A DNA stretch of 49,853 bases from contig JAUSLL010000095.1 of assembly GCA_030649335.1 (NCBI GenBank), forward strand, positions 1-49,853, in the 5' to 3' direction. This document shows, piece after piece, positions 26,828 through 37,310 of this stretch (positions are counted from its first letter, which is position 1; each line of letters opens with the position of its first letter). The notes below the pieces were generated by a model, which ran no database searches, had not been told where the DNA came from, and was given only the letters and a program-made list of their open reading frames with translations. The position numbers and the translations under genes are program-made. Source of the DNA: Parvibaculum sp. (GTDB lineage Bacteria; Pseudomonadota; Alphaproteobacteria; Parvibaculales; Parvibaculaceae).

Positions 26828-27385
26828 TCAGTAGCCGGTGAAGCTTGTGGCTGTCGTCAAGGATGGCGCGGTGGCGCGGACAGGCGCGGCTTCGGCGAGT
26901 TTTGGTTCGGTCGGATTGCCGGCCCGGTCGCTGAGCTTCAAGTCATAGGAAAAAGACGGACTGTAATTGGCTGACAGCATGCCGAAGGAGAGCATGGGCG
27001 CGTCAATGGCGGCGTTCTGGCGGCGAGCGATTTCGAGCGAGAAATCGGCGGCGGCGCGACGGTCAACCGGTGCAAAGCCCAGAATATTCGGATCAAGATC
27101 GGCGGCGGCGGGCGTCTTTTCAATCAGCGCGACGCGGGCGTCGGATGTTTCGCAGAAGCTGCGGCCGTTGCGCAGAACATTTTCGAGAAGACTGCAATTA
27201 TTGCCGGTGACGGCGGCGATGGCGGCCTGCGTGCCCGTCATGATGGCGGTACTGAGGCCCGCCAGCGAGAAGGTTTCGGGTGTCTGATGGTTTGAAACGG
27301 CGGGGCTTGAGCAACCGGCGAGTACCGCCATTGCAGCACCTGCCACCAAGCTGCGCGTCAACGTGCTTTTCAACATTTTAGCCAT
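26828..27385 (-). CDS. Orphan putative lipoprotein
   Basis: 185 residues from the ATG at 27385. Signal MAKMLKSTLTRSLVAGAAMA then lipobox VLAGC, so lipid-anchored. The mature part contains two cysteines close together (NNCSLLENVL, SFCETSD), an Ala/Arg-rich helix (DRRAAADFSLEIARRQNAA) and a polar tail. The two cysteines could form a disulfide. No family recognised. A longer start at 27445 is in frame but would place the signal peptide internally. Lies between zapE (convergent) and mdh (divergent). Confidence 0.75.
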   Translation of the reverse strand: MAKMLKSTLTRSLVAGAAMAVLAGCSSPAVSNHQTPETFSLAGLSTAIMTGTQAAIAAVTGNNCSLLENVLRNGRSFCETSDARVALIEKTPAAADLDPNILGFAPVDRRAAADFSLEIARRQNAAIDAPMLSFGMLSANYSPSFSYDLKLSDRAGNPTEPKLAEAAPVRATAPSLTTATSFTGY

Positions 27386-27594
27386 GTCATTACGCCCCAC
27401 AAGCCAACTCAACACTGATACATGGCGCCCCCGCACCCCGACCAAAGGCCTGTATCAATATGGGAGCCTGCGCCTCATGGGCGTTTTCGTCAACCGAGAG
27501 CGCGAATGTTGGTTAATGCGACGAAGGGTAAGATTGCGATTCCGGCGGATTCGCGCTATGTCCGGCGCATATTTCATCCTGGCGTGCGCGGTGA

Positions 27595-28620
<1,026 letters not shown>

Positions 28621-28696
28621 GGCGAGGCTCGGAATTCCGAGGCTTTTCCTGTCAGGTTTCGAGCTATTTCGAGCCTTTCCATGTCGAGGGTATCAA

Positions 28697-28730
28697 GCGG
28701 ACGGGGTGCAAGCCCCGTCCGCCTTCTTTT
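28697..28730 (+). terminator. Rho-independent terminator after mdh
   Basis: GCGGACGGGG (28697-28706) and CCCCGTCCGC (28713-28722) form a perfect 10-bp stem with a 6-base loop, then CTTCTTTT. Confidence 0.88.
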
Positions 28731-28893
28731 GGGCCTATCCCCGTCATTTTTAATGCTTGTCATTAATAATGCAAAAGCCTAATAATCCACTCCTGAGGAT
28801 TGCGGCAGGGTGGGTGTCACTAGTTATCCCCGGTTCTGCGCCAATTCCGAAAACAACAGGCCGGAGGTCGTCCGGCTCACGGGGGAGCGCATT

Positions 28894-30051
28894 ATGGCGG
28901 GTCGGGGAATGAAGATTTTGGGCGGGCTCGTCGTGGCGGTCGCCGCTGTCGGCGTCATCGGCTATGGCGTTGTGATGAATGTGCCTGCTGTGCAGGACAC
29001 GATCATGAAACGCACGATCGCCCAGCGACTGGCGACCAGTGGTCCGGCGGCACTGCTCGATGACGGGGCGCTGCATGTTTTTCTCTGCGGTACCGGTTCG
29101 CCCATGCCCGATATGACGCGGGCGAATGCCTGCTCGGCGATTATGGCGGGCGGTCATATGGTGATCATTGATACGGGGCCGGGTTCCTGGCGGCGGATTG
29201 CCGAGGCGCGTTTGCCCGCAGCAAAGATCGACACGATCCTGCTCACTCATCTGCACTCGGATCATATCGGCGACCTTGGTGAATTCGCGACCCAGAGCTG
29301 GATCGCGGGCCGCTCGACACCGCTCGACGTGAGGGGGCCGACGGCGCTGCCGGAACCTGCCGCCGATACTGACAGTCAAGGCAAGTCGTTTGGCACCTCA
29401 AGCACGGAAGATGTCGTGAAGGGTTTTGCGCTGGCCTATAATTCGGATGCAGCTTTTCGCATACTTCATCATGGTGCGGATCATCTGATCCCCGATGGTG
29501 CTGATATGGTGGGCCATAATATCGTGACGCCCGACTATAATGTGTTGCAGCCGGTCTATGAGCGCGATGGGTTGAAGATTTCAGCTTTCCTCGTCGATCA
29601 CACGCCGATCAAACCGGCCTATGGCTACCGTGTCGAGTATAACGGCCGCGTTGCTGTCCTTAGCGGTGATACGGCAAAGACCGAAAGCGTCGAGCGGTTT
29701 TCCAAAGATGCTGATCTTCTCGTCCATGAGGCGCTGAACAAGGAAATGGTTCAGATGATCGTCAATGGTGTGACGACAAGCGGCAATCCGCGCCTCGGCG
29801 ATATGGCCCATGACACGCTCGACTACCACGCCTCGCCGGTTGAGGCCGCCGAAATTGCCAATGCGGCAGGCGTGAAGCTGCTGGTCTATTCCCACGTCGT
29901 GCCGCCGCTGCCCAATGCGATTGCCGAACGCATGTTCATGCGGGGTGTTGATGCTGTGCAAGGCGATGCGGATGTCAAAATTGGATATGACGGGATGCTG
30001 ATCACGATGCCGGCGGGCTCCGACAAGGTTGAGGTGTCGAAACTGCCTTGA
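28894..30051 (+). CDS. Exported/anchored metallo-beta-lactamase-fold hydrolase
   Basis: 385 residues from the ATG at 28894, preceded by GGGGGAG; an upstream in-frame start (28810) adds unrelated residues. An N-terminal hydrophobic segment (KILGGLVVAVAAVGVIGYGV) is a signal or anchor. The MBL core has the metal motif LLTHLHSDHIGDL, then VAVLSGDTAKT, LLVHEALN and a late histidine in LLVYSHVVPP, an RNase Z/arylsulfatase-like arrangement. CGTGSPMPDMTRANAC at about residue 63 is typical of this subgroup. Substrate unknown. It stands alone between two terminators, mdh upstream and its own downstream. Confidence 0.87.
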   Translation: MAGRGMKILGGLVVAVAAVGVIGYGVVMNVPAVQDTIMKRTIAQRLATSGPAALLDDGALHVFLCGTGSPMPDMTRANACSAIMAGGHMVIIDTGPGSWRRIAEARLPAAKIDTILLTHLHSDHIGDLGEFATQSWIAGRSTPLDVRGPTALPEPAADTDSQGKSFGTSSTEDVVKGFALAYNSDAAFRILHHGADHLIPDGADMVGHNIVTPDYNVLQPVYERDGLKISAFLVDHTPIKPAYGYRVEYNGRVAVLSGDTAKTESVERFSKDADLLVHEALNKEMVQMIVNGVTTSGNPRLGDMAHDTLDYHASPVEAAEIANAAGVKLLVYSHVVPPLPNAIAERMFMRGVDAVQGDADVKIGYDGMLITMPAGSDKVEVSKLP

Positions 30052-30075
30052 GCACGATCTGATTTCAATTGAAAC

Positions 30076-30112
30076 AGGCCCCTTGCCGGTGATGGCGCGA
30101 GGGGCCTTTTTT
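30076..30112 (+). terminator. Rho-independent terminator after the MBL-fold gene
   Basis: AGGCCCCT (30076-30083) pairs with AGGGGCCT (30100-30107), with further G/C pairing inside, and is followed by a run of T. On the minus strand it could also serve the convergent hxlR-type gene, though without a strong T run there. Confidence 0.85.
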
Positions 30113-30132
30113 GTTTGGAGAAAAACCGTCGC

Positions 30133-30543
30133 TTATGCGTCTGAGGAACCGTCCACGGATAATTCGCTTTCGTCCATCGTCTCGCGCTGTTCTGCCCATG
30201 CCAATATGGCATCGAGCGCCGGACAGAGCGCCTGTCCCCAATCTGTCAGACAATATTCAACTTTGGGCGGTACCTGATGATGCACGATGCGGCGGATAAT
30301 GCCGTCCTTTTCCATTTGTCGTAACTGCTGGATCAGCATTTTCTGCGAGACGGTCGGGATGGCGCGTTCGAGATCTGAGAACCTCAGCACTTTGCCGCCG
30401 AACAGATGAAAGAGGATCACAAGTTTCCAGCGACCCTCAACAATTTTAAGCGTTTGTTCGACGCTTTGTGCCGCTGTGGTCGGTGTCAGTTCGTCGCGCT
30501 TACTTATTAGTAAGTGCCTGACTTTTTCGTGCGTACTTGTCAT
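30133..30543 (-). CDS. HxlR (DUF24)-family transcriptional regulator
   Basis: 136-residue winged-helix repressor/activator of the MarR-like HxlR family. Core: VEQTLKIVEGRWKLVILFHL, then RFSDLERAIPTVSQKMLIQQL as recognition region, MEKDGIIRRIVHHQVPPKVEYCLTDWG as wing. The N-terminal cysteine that many DUF24 redox sensors carry just before VE is Ser here; the only cysteines are C-terminal (EYCL, ALCP). Divergent from the NTF2-like/SDR operon, so probably its local regulator. A dyad resembling DUF24 operators lies within its first codons (30499-30514). Confidence 0.9.
   Translation of the reverse strand: MTSTHEKVRHLLISKRDELTPTTAAQSVEQTLKIVEGRWKLVILFHLFGGKVLRFSDLERAIPTVSQKMLIQQLRQMEKDGIIRRIVHHQVPPKVEYCLTDWGQALCPALDAILAWAEQRETMDESELSVDGSSDA
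30499..30514. promoter_or_regulatory. Candidate HxlR-type operator (inverted repeat)
   Basis: CTTACT-TATT-AGTAAG is a perfect 6-base inverted repeat inside codons 10-15 of the hxlR-type gene; another TACTT half-site lies at 30534-30538. TACT...AGTA arms are the usual shape of DUF24-family operators. Location at the start of the regulator and about 110 bases from the divergent operon suggests autoregulation. Confidence 0.45.
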
Positions 30544-30624
30544 CGGGTGAGCTTAGGCCCCATCTCCTATTTGTTCAATTCGCATCGCTTGACGTGGCGT
30601 ATGTGATTCAAAAGGAGAGCTTAA

Positions 30625-30957
30625 ATGACTATTGAATTGCCAAAGCAGATCGCGGCCTATTTTGCGGCAGATGCCGGGAAAAATAACATGGCGGCCGTCG
30701 CAGGTTGCTTTACGGAACATGCCGTCGTGAAGGACGAAGGACGCACTCACAAAGGCCGCGCTGCCATTCAGCAGTGGAAGGAGGAAAGTTCCACAGCCTA
30801 TCAATATACGAGCACGCCCTTTGCCTCTGAAACCCGCGACGGGAAAATTACTATTACCAGCCATCTTGTCGGGAACTTCCCCGGTAGTCCGGTTGATCTT
30901 CGATATTTCTTCGAACTCGAAGGCGACAAGATCGCGGCGCTGGAGATCATCCCATGA
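30625..30957 (+). CDS. NTF2-like / SnoaL-type protein
   Basis: 110-residue nuclear transport factor 2-fold domain. Pattern: [43 protein letters not shown], and a terminal [14 protein letters not shown]. Such small domains act as isomerases/dehydratases or ligand binders; catalytic residues cannot be assigned. A strong AAAAGGAG precedes the ATG. Its stop overlaps the SDR start (ATGA, 30954-30957), so the two form an operon divergent from the HxlR regulator. Confidence 0.85.
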   Translation: MTIELPKQIAAYFAADAGKNNMAAVAGCFTEHAVVKDEGRTHKGRAAIQQWKEESSTAYQYTSTPFASETRDGKITITSHLVGNFPGSPVDLRYFFELEGDKIAALEIIP

Positions 30958-31736
30958 GTTTTGATCTTGGTCTCAAAGGTCGTCGCGCGCTTGTGACCGG
31001 CGGCACGAAGGGTCTCGGAGCGGCTGTCGTTTCGGTATTGCGGGATGAAGGTGCACATGTTGTCGCCAGTGCGCGGACGGTTCCGGAAAGCTCCGGCGCG
31101 AATATTCATTTCGTGGCGGCTGATCTGGCGACAGCGCAGGGCTGCACGCGTTTGGCCGAAACGGTTTTGGAAAAGCTCGGCGGCGTCGACATTGTCGTGC
31201 ATGTCCTTGGCGGTTCCAGCGCACCGGGAGGCGGCTACAGTGTGCTCGACGACAATGAATGGTCTAAGGCGCTGGATCAGAATTTGATGGCGGCTGTCCG
31301 GCTTGATCGCGCTTTGCTGCCTGTTCTGACCGAACAAGGCTCCGGCGTTGTCATTCACGTCACCTCGATCCAACGCGTATTGCCATTGCCGGAATCGACT
31401 ACGGCCTATGCGGCGGCCAAGGCGGCGCTCTCGACCTATAGTAAGAGCCTGTCGAAGGAGGTGGCCCCTAAGGGCGTGCGGGTGGTGCGTGTCTCACCGG
31501 GCTGGATTGAAACTGAAAGTGCTGTCCATCTGGCCGAGCGGCTGGCCGAGGAAGCGGGCACCGACTATGAGGGCGGTAAGAAGATCATCATGCAGTCGCT
31601 GGGCGGTATTCCCATCGGGCGTCCGGCAAAGCCCGAGGAAGTGGCGGATCTAATCGCTTTTCTTGTGTCGGACCGGGCGGCGTCGATCACCGGCACTGAA
31701 TATGTCATCGATGGAGGGACTGTGCCGACGGTGTGA
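30954..31736 (+). CDS. Short-chain dehydrogenase/reductase
   Basis: 260-residue classical SDR. Rossmann motif TGGTKGLG (near residue 16), catalytic Ser in HVTSIQ, YxxxK in [10 protein letters not shown], and the C-terminal [12 protein letters not shown]. Substrate not predictable. Coupled to the NTF2-like gene upstream; SDR plus NTF2-like pairs under an HxlR regulator are common accessory cassettes for detoxification of reactive or aromatic compounds, but that role is inference here. Confidence 0.93.
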   Translation: MSFDLGLKGRRALVTGGTKGLGAAVVSVLRDEGAHVVASARTVPESSGANIHFVAADLATAQGCTRLAETVLEKLGGVDIVVHVLGGSSAPGGGYSVLDDNEWSKALDQNLMAAVRLDRALLPVLTEQGSGVVIHVTSIQRVLPLPESTTAYAAAKAALSTYSKSLSKEVAPKGVRVVRVSPGWIETESAVHLAERLAEEAGTDYEGGKKIIMQSLGGIPIGRPAKPEEVADLIAFLVSDRAASITGTEYVIDGGTVPTV

Positions 31737-31753
31737 GGCGTTTGATATTCGGG

Positions 31754-31797
31754 CCTCGTCCTTCGAGACGGCGCGATGGCGCCTCCTCAGGATGAGG
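31754..31797. repeat. REP-like extragenic palindrome
   Basis: CCTCGTCCTTCGAGAC ... TCCTCAGGATGAGG with an inner GGCGC-GAT-GGCGCC forms an imperfect long palindrome. This CCTCATCC-TGAGG/GAAGGACGAGG design is familiar as a dispersed intergenic repeat in many alphaproteobacterial genomes. It lies 17 bases after the SDR stop and is followed by TTTTTT, so it may also end that transcript. Confidence 0.6.
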
Positions 31798-31956
31798 ATT
31801 TTTTGGTCGTTTAGGTTGGTTCCGAGGGCCTGATGCAATGTCTGCCCTCACCTGACGCCGCGTTCCCCTAGGGCTTTGAATTGCTGAGGTTTTTGTCAGT
31901 AATGAGGGTCGGTTTCACAGTGCCCATGCGGTGAACCCAGATTCAGCACTTTGCCA

Positions 31957-31984
31957 TTGCATGGGGGACCGCGGGTGCTATAAA
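31957..31984 (+). promoter_or_regulatory. Candidate sigma-70 promoter for sucC
   Basis: TTGCAT (31957-31962), 16 bases, TATAAA (31979-31984), about 75 bases ahead of the sucC ATG. The remaining sequence between the SDR gene and sucC (31737-32063) shows only the REP-like palindrome. Confidence 0.45.
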
Positions 31985-32063
31985 CGGCCTTAACTGAAGT
32001 TCCTCAACCGAATCCATCGGGCGTGCCCTGCTTTCCGCACCCCGATCAGCCCGGAAATAGCGA

Positions 32064-33233
32064 ATGAATATCCACGAATATCAGGCCAAGGCCGTGCTCG
32101 CGAAATATGGCGTGCCGGTTCCCCGCGGTGGTGCCGCTTTCAATGCCGACGATCTGGTCGCCGAAGCCAAAAAGCTCGGCGGCCCTGTTTATGTGGTGAA
32201 GGCGCAGATCCATGCGGGCGGCCGCGGCAAGGGCGGCGGCGTGAAAGTCGTGAAGTCCATTGAAGATGTGAAGGCCGAAGCCACACGGATGCTCGGTATG
32301 ACGCTGGTCACACATCAGACCGGCCCCGCAGGCAAGCTCGTGCAGCGCGTCTATGTCGAAGAAGGTTCCGACATTAAACGCGAACTTTATCTCTCCATCG
32401 TTGTGGACCGCGAAACATCGCGCGTCTCCTTCATTGCCTCCACCGAAGGCGGCATGGACATTGAAGAAGTGGCTCATAAGACGCCGGAGAAAATTCTCTC
32501 GCTGTCGGTTGATCCGGCCGCTGGCATTCAGGCCCATCACGGCCGCACGATTGCCTATGCGCTGGGCCTCGAAGGCGATCAGGTGAAGCAGGGCGTCGCA
32601 CTCATCACCAATCTCTATAATGCCTTTGTGACCGAAGACATGGCGATGCTCGAAATCAATCCGCTGGTTGTGACGGGTGAGGGCAATCTCATCTGTCTCG
32701 ACGCGAAGGTCGGCTTCGATTCAAACGCGCTCTACCGCCACAAGGACATCGTGGCGCTGCGTGACCTCACGGAAGAAGACCCCGCTGAAGTCGAAGCGTC
32801 GAAATATGACCTCAACTACATCAAGCTCGACGGCCAGATCGGCTGCATGGTGAACGGTGCCGGACTTGCCATGGCGACGATGGACATCATCAAGCTTTAT
32901 GGTTCGGCCCCTGCCAACGTCCTCGACGTGGGCGGCGGCGCGACTAAAGAGAAGGTGACGGAAGCCTTCAAGATCATTCTGTCGGACAAGAATGTCGAAG
33001 GCATTCTCGTCAATATCTTCGGCGGCATCATGCGTTGCGACATCATCGCCGAAGGCGTTGTCGCGGCGGCCAAAGAAGTGAAACTTTCCGTGCCGCTCGT
33101 TGTGCGCCTTGAAGGCACCAACGTCGATCTCGGCAAGAAGATTATGGCTGACTCAGGCCTTCCGATTATTTCCGCCGATAACCTCGCCGACGCGGCAGAG
33201 AAAATCGTCAAAGCCGTGAAGGAGGCCGCATAA
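32064..33233 (+). CDS. sucC: Succinyl-CoA synthetase beta subunit
   Basis: ATP-grasp subunit of succinyl-CoA ligase, substrate-level phosphorylation in the TCA cycle. 389 residues. [20 protein letters not shown] at the N-terminus, [17 protein letters not shown] for nucleotide binding, the metal/phosphate [11 protein letters not shown], and the C-terminal half [13 protein letters not shown] and [11 protein letters not shown]. The stop overlaps the sucD ATG by one base. Confidence 0.98.
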   Translation: MNIHEYQAKAVLAKYGVPVPRGGAAFNADDLVAEAKKLGGPVYVVKAQIHAGGRGKGGGVKVVKSIEDVKAEATRMLGMTLVTHQTGPAGKLVQRVYVEEGSDIKRELYLSIVVDRETSRVSFIASTEGGMDIEEVAHKTPEKILSLSVDPAAGIQAHHGRTIAYALGLEGDQVKQGVALITNLYNAFVTEDMAMLEINPLVVTGEGNLICLDAKVGFDSNALYRHKDIVALRDLTEEDPAEVEASKYDLNYIKLDGQIGCMVNGAGLAMATMDIIKLYGSAPANVLDVGGGATKEKVTEAFKIILSDKNVEGILVNIFGGIMRCDIIAEGVVAAAKEVKLSVPLVVRLEGTNVDLGKKIMADSGLPIISADNLADAAEKIVKAVKEAA

Positions 33234-34111
33234 TGTCGGTTCTGGTTGGCAAGCATACAAAAGTCATCTGTCAGGGCTTTACCGGTAATCAGGGCACGTT
33301 CCATTCAGAGCAAGCGATTGCCTATGGCACGCAGATGGTTGGCGGCACGTCACCCGGCAAGGGCGGCACGACGCACCTGGGCCTCCCAGTTTTCAACACG
33401 GTCGGCGAAGCGGTTGAGCGCACGGGCGCGACAGCGTCAGCGATCTATGTACCGCCGCCGTTTGCGGCTGACGCGATCCTTGAAGCCATCGACGCGGGCA
33501 TCGAGCTTGCCGTTTGCATCACCGAAGGCATTCCGGTGCTCGACATGGTGCGTGTGAAACGCGCGCTGCAGGGTTCCAAGACACGCCTTGTCGGTCCGAA
33601 TTGCCCCGGCGTGATCACCCCCGGCGAATGCAAGATCGGCATTATGCCCGGCCACATTCACAAGCGCGGCTCGGTCGGCATTGTTTCGCGTTCGGGCACG
33701 CTGACTTACGAAGCGGTCGCTCAGACGACAGCGGCGGGCCTTGGCCAGACGACCTGCATCGGCATTGGCGGCGACCCCGTCAACGGCACGAACTTTATTG
33801 ACTGCCTTGAGTTGTTTCTCGGAGACGACGAGACCACATCTATCATCATGATCGGTGAAATCGGCGGCTCGGCGGAAGAAGACGCAGCTGAATTCCTGAA
33901 GCGCTCGAAAGTGAAGAAGCCTGTTGTGGGCTTCATCGCCGGTGTGACCGCCCCTCCCGGCCGTCGCATGGGCCACGCGGGCGCGATCATTTCCGGCGGC
34001 AAAGGCGGCGCGGGCGACAAGATGGAAGCAATGAAGTCGGCGGGTATCCGCGTGGCAGATTCGCCTGCATCTTTGGGTACCACGCTGGTCGAGCTGCTCG
34101 CCGGTCGCTAA
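33233..34111 (+). CDS. sucD: Succinyl-CoA synthetase alpha subunit
   Basis: CoA-binding subunit carrying the phospho-histidine. 292 residues. [19 protein letters not shown] (CoA loop), [37 protein letters not shown], and the active-site histidine in [17 protein letters not shown]. Coupled to sucC by overlap. Confidence 0.98.
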   Translation: MSVLVGKHTKVICQGFTGNQGTFHSEQAIAYGTQMVGGTSPGKGGTTHLGLPVFNTVGEAVERTGATASAIYVPPPFAADAILEAIDAGIELAVCITEGIPVLDMVRVKRALQGSKTRLVGPNCPGVITPGECKIGIMPGHIHKRGSVGIVSRSGTLTYEAVAQTTAAGLGQTTCIGIGGDPVNGTNFIDCLELFLGDDETTSIIMIGEIGGSAEEDAAEFLKRSKVKKPVVGFIAGVTAPPGRRMGHAGAIISGGKGGAGDKMEAMKSAGIRVADSPASLGTTLVELLAGR

Positions 34112-34120
34112 GTGAATTCC

Positions 34121-34160
34121 ATTTGGGTGGGGTTGGCCCTTTGGGCGACCCCGCCTAAAT
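34121..34160 (+). other. Intercistronic stem-loop between sucD and sucA
   Basis: ATTTGGGTGGGGT (34121-34133) pairs imperfectly with ACCCCGCCTAAAT (34148-34160), with CCC/GGG inside. No T run follows, so it is more likely an mRNA-end stabiliser or partial attenuator than a full terminator. The rest of the 222-base gap shows only an AT-rich tract with two GGCAAA-TAAA-like copies. Confidence 0.5.
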
Positions 34161-34333
34161 GGCGAAAAGCTTGAATATTTGTCATCAAGGCGTGGCAAAT
34201 AAACGGGCAAAATAAAGAACTTGTTGACCATGAGAGCGTAGGGTTTCTCGCGATTGGCAAGGGTTACGTGCCTGATGAACAAGGTGGCCTTCGGGATGAA
34301 GCCCGGAGCACCACCGTTGATAGGCTTATAGAT

Positions 34334-37291
34334 ATGAGCAATGAGCTGAGCGGGGGCAATGCCCGCGAACGTGCTGAGCAGACTTCCTTTTTGAGCGGTG
34401 CCAATGCCGCCTTTGTGGAAGAGCTCTATGCGCGCTATTCCGAAAATCCCAATTCCGTTGACGCTGAGTGGCAGGTCTTTTTTGGCAGCCTTGGCGATCC
34501 AAAGGAAGAAGTGCTGAAAGAGGCACAGGGAGCGTCATGGGAGCGGGCCGATTGGCCGGTTCATGCCAATGGCGAGCTGGTGAGTGCGCTGGACGGTAAT
34601 TGGCCGGAACCGGACTCCAAAATCGGCGAGAAAATTTCAGCGCGTGGCGCCAAGGGTGGTGCATCGGAAGCGGAGATCAGAGCGGCGACGCTTGATTCTG
34701 TCCGTGCCCTGATGATGATCCGCGCCTATCGCATTCGCGGCCATCTCGATGCTGATATTGATCCGCTGCAGCTGCGTCCGAAATCACAACATCCTGAATT
34801 GCAGCCTGAATCCTACGGGTTCGGACCTGAGGATCTTGATCGTCCGATTTTCATCGACAATGTGCTGGGCTTGGAAACAGCCACCGTGCGCCAGATGCTC
34901 GATATTTTGCGCCGGACCTATTGCGGCACGATCGGCGTCGAGTTCATGCATATCGGCGACCCCGAAGAGAAAGCCTGGATTCAGGAACGTATCGAAGGGC
35001 CCGATAAAGAGGTTACTTTCACCGACATGGGACGCTTGGCGATTTTCGACAAGCTCATTGCGGCGGAAGGCTTTGAACGTTTTTCGGGCGTCAAATATAT
35101 CGGCACCAAACGTTTCGGCCTTGATGGCGCGGAAGCGATGATCCCGGCGCTTGAGCAGATCATCAAACGCGGCGGCAATCTCGGCGTTAAAGAAGTTGTG
35201 CTCGGCATGGCGCATCGCGGGCGCTTGAACGTGCTCGTCAATGTGATGTCGAAGCCTTACCGCGCGATTTTCCATGAGTTCAAGGGTGGCTCGGCCAACC
35301 CCGAAGACGTGGATGGGTCGGGCGACGTCAAATATCACCTTGGTGCCTCGTCGGACCGCGAGTTCGACGGCAATAAGGTGCATCTGTCGCTGACCGCCAA
35401 TCCCTCGCATCTTGAAATTGTTGATCCTGTGGTGCTGGGCAAAGCGCGCGCCAAGCAGGACCAGCTTCACGACGGGTCGCGCGGTTCGGTGATCCCGCTT
35501 CTCATTCACGGCGACGCGGCCTTTGCGGGCCAGGGCGTTGTGCCGGAATGTCTCGGCCTTTCGGGCCTTAAGGGCCACCGTACGGGCGGCTCGATCCATT
35601 TCATCATAAACAATCAGATCGGTTTCACGACGAGCCCGATTTTCTCGCGCTCGTCGCCCTATCCGTCTGACGTTGCCAAGATGGTGCAGGCGCCGATCTT
35701 CCATGTGAACGGCGATGATCCTGAAGCCGTTGTGCATGCAACAAAAATCGCGACCGAATTCCGTCAGCGTTTCAACAAGCCTGTTGTCGTTGATATGTTC
35801 TGCTATCGCCGCTTTGGCCACAATGAAAGCGACGAGCCGAGCTTCACGCAGCCGCTGATGTATAAAAAGATCCGCTCGCATCCGACGACGCTGGAAATTT
35901 ACACCAAGCGCATTGTCGAGAGCGGGCTGCTGACGGCGGAAGATGCGCAGGCGCGCATTGACGCGTTCCGCAGTGAGCTTGAAGGCGAATATGAAGCCTC
36001 AAACAGCTTCCGCCCGAACAAGGCCGATTGGCTGGACGGGCGCTGGGCGGGGCTTGGCCGCGCCGAGGGCGAAGCACATCGCGGCGAGACGGGCGTTGAT
36101 CTTAAAATCCTGAAAGACATCGGGACGAAGCTTGCGACCGTGCCGGAAGGCTTCAACATTCATAAGACCATCCAGCGGTTCATGGACAACCGCGCCAAGA
36201 TGATCGAGACAGGCGAAGGCATCGACTGGGGCATGGCAGAGGCGCTGGCCTTTGGCACTTTGCTCAACGAAGGCTTCAAGGTGCGTCTGTCGGGTCAGGA
36301 CAGTGAGCGCGGCACTTTCGTGCAGCGCCATTCGGTGCTGAACGATCAGGAAACCGAAGACCGCTATATTCCGCTCAATCATGTGAGCGACAGCAATGCG
36401 CAATATGAAGTCATCAACTCGATGCTGTCTGAAAACGCGGTGCTGGGGTTTGAATATGGCTATTCCCTTGCCGAGCCGAATGCGCTGACGCTTTGGGAAG
36501 CGCAATATGGCGACTTTGCCAATGGCGCGCAGGTGGTGGTCGATCAGTTCATCTCGTCGGGCGAGCGCAAATGGTTGCGCATGTGCGGTCTCGTGATGTT
36601 GCTGCCGCATGGCTATGAAGGCGCGGGACCGGAACATTCATCCGCCCGTCTTGAGCGTTATCTGCAGATGTGCGCGGAAGACAATATGCAGGTTGTGAAC
36701 TGCACGACGCCGATGAATTATTTTCATGTGCTGCGCCGTCAGATGCACCGTAAATTCCGCAAGCCCCTCATCATCATGACGCCGAAGTCTTTGCTGCGTC
36801 ACAAGCGCGTGCATTCCAAGATCGAAGAGTTTGGTCCCGACAGCACATTCCACCGCGTGCTGTGGGACGATGCGCAGATGCTCAAGGGCGAGAAGATCAA
36901 ACTCGTCGCTGACGACAAGATCAAACGCGTCGTCATGTGCACGGGCAAGGTCTATTACGATCTTTACGAAGAACGCGAAAACCGCGAGATCAACGATGTG
37001 TATCTGATGCGCGTCGAGCAGCTTTATCCTTTCCCGGCGAAATCGCTGATGACGGAGCTTGCGCGCTTCAAGCAGGCCGAGATCGTCTGGTGTCAGGAAG
37101 AACCCAAGAACATGGGGGCCTGGCAATTCATGGAACCCAATATTGAATGGGTGCTGGATCAGGTCGGCGCACGTTATCGCCGCGCGAAATATGCCGGACG
37201 CCCGTCATCCGCAGCCACGGCTGTCGGGTTGATGAGCAAACATTTGCAGCAGCTCAACCAGCTTCTGGCTGATGCGCTGAAGGTCGATTGA
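34334..37291 (+). CDS. sucA: 2-oxoglutarate dehydrogenase E1 component
   Basis: Thiamine-diphosphate decarboxylase of the 2-oxoglutarate dehydrogenase complex. 985 residues from the ATG at 34334, which places [19 protein letters not shown] about 17 residues in, as in homologues; a GTG at 34268 would add 22 unmatched residues, and the ribosome-binding site is weak for both. Seen: RSYQVRGH-like [36 protein letters not shown], the ThDP motif [38 protein letters not shown]-like block and [20 protein letters not shown]. Followed by sucB at 20 bases. Confidence 0.97.
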   Translation: MSNELSGGNARERAEQTSFLSGANAAFVEELYARYSENPNSVDAEWQVFFGSLGDPKEEVLKEAQGASWERADWPVHANGELVSALDGNWPEPDSKIGEKISARGAKGGASEAEIRAATLDSVRALMMIRAYRIRGHLDADIDPLQLRPKSQHPELQPESYGFGPEDLDRPIFIDNVLGLETATVRQMLDILRRTYCGTIGVEFMHIGDPEEKAWIQERIEGPDKEVTFTDMGRLAIFDKLIAAEGFERFSGVKYIGTKRFGLDGAEAMIPALEQIIKRGGNLGVKEVVLGMAHRGRLNVLVNVMSKPYRAIFHEFKGGSANPEDVDGSGDVKYHLGASSDREFDGNKVHLSLTANPSHLEIVDPVVLGKARAKQDQLHDGSRGSVIPLLIHGDAAFAGQGVVPECLGLSGLKGHRTGGSIHFIINNQIGFTTSPIFSRSSPYPSDVAKMVQAPIFHVNGDDPEAVVHATKIATEFRQRFNKPVVVDMFCYRRFGHNESDEPSFTQPLMYKKIRSHPTTLEIYTKRIVESGLLTAEDAQARIDAFRSELEGEYEASNSFRPNKADWLDGRWAGLGRAEGEAHRGETGVDLKILKDIGTKLATVPEGFNIHKTIQRFMDNRAKMIETGEGIDWGMAEALAFGTLLNEGFKVRLSGQDSERGTFVQRHSVLNDQETEDRYIPLNHVSDSNAQYEVINSMLSENAVLGFEYGYSLAEPNALTLWEAQYGDFANGAQVVVDQFISSGERKWLRMCGLVMLLPHGYEGAGPEHSSARLERYLQMCAEDNMQVVNCTTPMNYFHVLRRQMHRKFRKPLIIMTPKSLLRHKRVHSKIEEFGPDSTFHRVLWDDAQMLKGEKIKLVADDKIKRVVMCTGKVYYDLYEERENREINDVYLMRVEQLYPFPAKSLMTELARFKQAEIVWCQEEPKNMGAWQFMEPNIEWVLDQVGARYRRAKYAGRPSSAATAVGLMSKHLQQLNQLLADALKVD

Positions 37292-37310
37292 TTTTTCTCT
37301 GAAAGGCAAG

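Noticed and set aside
34784-35881. 365-residue minus-strand open frame opposite sucA
   Set aside because: Shadow of sucA codon structure; no start context or family resemblance.
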